15,570 nucleotides of DNA, from the NCBI RefSeq assembly GCF_001557215.1, contig NZ_LSJM01000094.1:1-15570 (forward strand), given 5' to 3'. Below the pieces are notes generated by a model. It was not told the origin of the DNA. It did no database searches and saw only the letters and a list, made by a program, of their open reading frames with translations. Positions 13,286 through 15,570 of the stretch are shown one piece after another. Source of the DNA: Sphingomonas sp. CCH9-E2. GTDB lineage: Bacteria > Pseudomonadota > Alphaproteobacteria > Sphingomonadales > Sphingomonadaceae. The position numbers were made by a program, and so were the translations under genes. Position 1 is the stretch's first letter, and every line of letters starts with the position of its first letter.

Positions 13286-15570
13286 TCACCCCGCCGCCTT
13301 AGCCAACCCCCGCGAAATCTGCAGCGCGGCGTTCAGCCGGGCCTTTGGCGTCGCGAACGCTCGCGCCACGACCAGTTTCATGTCGGGGCGCAGCTTGGCG
13401 GTGCCGTCGAGGCGTTCGACATAGGCCATCAGGCCTTCGACGCTGGGGAATTTGTCTTCGTGGAAGGTGACGAGCGCGCCCTTTGGGCCGACGTCGATCT
13501 TGGCGATGCAGGCGCGCTTGGCGTTCAGCTTGGCCTCGATCAGGGTGAGGAGGTTTTCGGTCTCCTCGGGCAGCTTGCCGAAGCGGTCGATCATCTCGGC
13601 GGCGAATTCGTCGATGCCACGCTTGTCCTCGACCTCGTTCAGGCGGCGGTAGAGGCCCATGCGCAGGTCGAGGTCGGGGACGAAGGTTTCGGGGATGAGG
13701 ATCGGGGCGTCGACGGTGATCTGCGGCGACAGGTCGCGCGGGCGGGCGTCGTCGCGGATGCCGCCGGCCTTGGCGTCCATGATCGCTTCCTCCAGCATCG
13801 ACTGGTAGAGTTCGTAGCCGACCTCCTTGATATGCCCGGACTGTTCGTCGCCGAGCAGATTGCCCGCGCCGCGAATGTCGAGATCGTGGCTGGCGAGCTG
13901 AAACCCCGCGCCCAGTGAATCGAGGTCGGAGAGGACCTTGAGGCGCTTTTCCGCGCCCTCGGTCATCAGCCGCTGGGGCGCGGTGGTCATATAGGCATAG
14001 GCGCGGGTCTTGGCGCGCCCGACGCGACCGCGCAGCTGATAGAGCTGGGCGAGGCCAAAGCGGTCGGCGCGGTTGACGATCATCGTGTTGGCGGACGGGA
14101 TGTCGAGGCCGGATTCGATGATGGTGGTGGAGACCAGCACCTCATATTTCTTGTCGTAGAAGGCGGACATGCGCTCCTCGACCTCGCTCGCCGCCATCTG
14201 GCCGTGGGCGACGACGTAGCGGACTTCGGGCACGTCCTCACGCAGGAACTTCTCGATATCGGGCAGGTCGGCGATGCGCGGGGTGACGAAGAAGCTCTGC
14301 CCGCCGCGATAATGTTCGCGCAGCAGGGCTTCGCGCAGGACCACGGGGTCCCACGGCATGACATAGGTGCGGACCGCGAGGCGATCGACCGGCGGGGTCT
14401 GGATGACGGAGAGTTCGCGCAGGCCCGACATCGCCATCTGCAGCGTGCGCGGGATCGGCGTGGCGGTGAGGGTGAGCATGTGGACGTCGGTCTTGAGCGC
14501 CTTCAGCCGCTCCTTGTGCGTGACGCCGAAGCGCTGTTCCTCGTCCACGATGACGAGGCCGAGGCGCTTGAACTCGACGCCCTTGGCAAGGACGGCGTGG
14601 GTGCCGACGACGATGTCGATGGTGCCGGCTTCGAGCCCTTCCTTCGTCGCCTTGGCCTCGGCCGCAGGGACGAGGCGGGAGAGGCGGCCGACCTGGATCG
14701 GAAAGCCTTCGAAGCGCTGGACGAAGTTGGTGTAATGCTGGCGCGCGAGGAGCGTGGTGGGGCAGACGACCGCGACCTGCATCCCCGCCATCGCCGCGAC
14801 GAAGGCGGCGCGCAGGGCCACTTCGGTCTTGCCGAAGCCGACATCGCCGACGACGAGGCGGTCCATCGGCTTGCCGGCGGCGAGATCCTCGAGCACGTCG
14901 CCGATGGCGCGGTCCTGATCGTCGGTTTCCTGGAAGGGGAAGCGGTCGACGAAGACGGGGTAGCTGCCGGGATCGGTCTCGGCCACGTCGGCGGGGCGCA
15001 GCGCGCGCTTGGCGGCGGTGGCGATGAGTTCACCCGCGATTTCGCGGATGCGCTCCTTCATCTTGGCCTTGCGCCGCTGCCAGGCTTCGCCGCCGAGGCG
15101 GTCTAGCGTCGCGGTTTCTTCGGAGGAGCCGTAGCGGGAGAGGACTTCGAGATTTTCGACCGGAACGTAGAGCTTGTCGCCGCCGGCATAGGAGAGGGCG
15201 ACGCAGTCGTGCGGTGCCTGTTGCACCGGGATTTGCGTGAGCCCTTCGTAGCGGCCGATGCCATGCTCGATATGCACGACGAGGTCGCCGGGGGAGAGGG
15301 TGGCGAGTTCGGCGAGGAAGGCGTCGGTCGACTTCTTGCGCTTGTTGCGGCGGACCAGGCGGTCGCCGAGCATGTCCTGTTCGGTCAGCAGCGCGATGTC
15401 GGGCGAGGTGAAGCCGTGGTCGAGCGGGAGGACGATGAGGGCGACGGCACCGGTTCCCCTCCCGCTTGCGGGAGGGGTTAGGGGAGGGGCTGTATCCTCG
15501 GCGGTTCGCGTGCGGACAGGCCCTCCCCCGGCCCCTCCCGCAAGCGGGAGGGGAGTGCTGACGCCGAGGG
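13286..15570 (-). CDS. mfd: Transcription-repair coupling factor Mfd (N-terminus outside window)
   Basis: Mfd binds RNA polymerase stalled at DNA damage, pushes it off with a DNA translocase and recruits UvrA. The frame is open without a stop from 13286 to the right edge, so the ATG at 15373 is internal and the true start, with the UvrB-like N-terminal domains, lies outside. Visible parts in order are: the end of the N-terminal half (VALIVLPLDHGF, then LLTEQDMLGDRLVRR), the CarD-like RNA polymerase interaction domain (PGDLVVHIEHGIGRYEG), the translocase with Walker A GDVGFGKT (14825-14848) and DEEQ (about 14534-14545), the second RecA lobe with STTIIESGLDIP, the RLGLAQ-like TRG segment RFGLAQLYQLRGRVGR, and the C-terminal UvrA-masking domain. 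An in-frame palindromic repeat (15454-15555) appears to add about 34 residues before VALIVLPLDHGF. Confidence 0.95.
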   Translation of the reverse strand, partial: LGVSTPLPLAGGAGGGPVRTRTAEDTAPPLTPPASGRGTGAVALIVLPLDHGFTSPDIALLTEQDMLGDRLVRRNKRKKSTDAFLAELATLSPGDLVVHIEHGIGRYEGLTQIPVQQAPHDCVALSYAGGDKLYVPVENLEVLSRYGSSEETATLDRLGGEAWQRRKAKMKERIREIAGELIATAAKRALRPADVAETDPGSYPVFVDRFPFQETDDQDRAIGDVLEDLAAGKPMDRLVVGDVGFGKTEVALRAAFVAAMAGMQVAVVCPTTLLARQHYTNFVQRFEGFPIQVGRLSRLVPAAEAKATKEGLEAGTIDIVVGTHAVLAKGVEFKRLGLVIVDEEQRFGVTHKERLKALKTDVHMLTLTATPIPRTLQMAMSGLRELSVIQTPPVDRLAVRTYVMPWDPVVLREALLREHYRGGQSFFVTPRIADLPDIEKFLREDVPEVRYVVAHGQMAASEVEERMSAFYDKKYEVLVSTTIIESGLDIPSANTMIVNRADRFGLAQLYQLRGRVGRAKTRAYAYMTTAPQRLMTEGAEKRLKVLSDLDSLGAGFQLASHDLDIRGAGNLLGDEQSGHIKEVGYELYQSMLEEAIMDAKAGGIRDDARPRDLSPQITVDAPILIPETFVPDLDLRMGLYRRLNEVEDKRGIDEFAAEMIDRFGKLPEETENLLTLIEAKLNAKRACIAKIDVGPKGALVTFHEDKFPSVEGLMAYVERLDGTAKLRPDMKLVVARAFATPKARLNAALQISRGLAKAAG
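15454..15493 (+). repeat. Palindromic repeat inside mfd, copy 1
   Basis: This 40-bp unit is a perfect hairpin (arms CCCCTCCCGC 15456-15465 and GCGGGAGGGG 15468-15477, centre TT) followed by the tail TTAGGGGAGGGGCTGT. It matches copy 2 in inverted orientation at 35 of 40 positions by hand alignment. It is read in the mfd frame on the minus strand as part of a Pro/Ala/Ser/Gly-rich stretch, ending LTPPASGRGT. Confidence 0.85.
15516..15555 (-). repeat. Palindromic repeat inside mfd, copy 2 (inverted)
   Basis: This is the inverted partner of copy 1, separated from it by 22 bases. Its hairpin arms are CCCCTCCCGC (15532-15541) and GCGGGAGGGG (15544-15553) with centre AA. Read on the minus strand, its tail is CCGGGGGAGGGCCTGT. 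The two copies and the spacer total about 102 bp, a multiple of three, and introduce no stop in the mfd frame; this half is translated as PLPLAGGAGGGP. Confidence 0.85.

Noticed and set aside
14204..15106. A 300-codon plus-strand open frame opposite mfd
   Set aside because: It is antisense to conserved Mfd translocase motifs and has the typical composition of a shadow frame.
15371..15373. ATG at 15373 as the start of mfd
   Set aside because: The frame is open to the window edge and the upstream residues (VALIVLPLDHGF, LLTEQD) are conserved Mfd sequence, so this ATG is internal.
15454..15555. CRISPR array or insertion sequence at the right edge
   Set aside because: There are only two units, in inverted orientation with a single spacer, and no transposase; a palindromic repeat pair explains it better.

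Overview
The window looks like chromosomal DNA from a high-GC alphaproteobacterium, most likely a sphingomonad (Sphingomonas or a close relative). This rests on base composition, the character of the AtpA, AtpH and Mfd proteins, an atp cluster that begins with atpH, and the style of the exported hypothetical proteins. I could run no database search, so the taxonomic call is inference.

Layout. 1-2165 (minus strand): start of an F1 ATP synthase operon, atpH then atpA; atpG presumably follows outside the window. A degenerate palindromic repeat lies just after atpA. 2166-2383: divergent intergenic region with a strong stem-loop in the probable atp leader. 2384-4019 (plus): two genes for exported proteins of unknown function, the first with TPR-like helices at its C-terminus. 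4020-4058: convergent terminator-like hairpin. 4059-5507 (minus): an RhlE-type DEAD-box RNA helicase, preceded by a 223-base gap holding two stem-loops, a likely promoter and an FNR/FixK-like palindrome. 5731-9821 (minus): a compact methionine-salvage operon in the order aminotransferase (mtnE-like), mtnB, mtnD, mtnC, mtnA, with every junction overlapping by a few bases. 9822-10368: the longest non-coding stretch, with a perfect 14-bp palindrome and a cluster of repeated TGTCAGCTT/CTGACGAAG motifs. 10369-13096 (minus): a two-gene cassette of exported unknown proteins. 13286 to the right edge (minus): mfd, the transcription-repair coupling factor, whose N-terminal part lies outside the window.

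How the genes work together. The mtn genes cover methylthioribose-1-phosphate to methionine: MtnA isomerises, MtnB dehydrates, MtnC enolises and dephosphorylates, MtnD oxidises to the keto acid, and the aminotransferase makes methionine. The enzyme that would supply methylthioribose-1-phosphate (MtnP, or MtnN plus MtnK) is not here. AtpH and AtpA are the stator-linking and non-catalytic nucleotide-binding subunits of F1. RhlE and Mfd act on RNA and on stalled RNA polymerase. The four exported proteins are unassigned.

The most unusual point is in mfd. Two inverted copies of a 40-bp GC-rich palindromic repeat, about 102 bp in all, lie inside the coding frame and are read through without a stop, apparently adding about 34 Gly/Pro/Ala-rich residues. 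A diverged relative of the same repeat sits behind atpA, which suggests a dispersed palindromic element that can be tolerated both between and inside genes.
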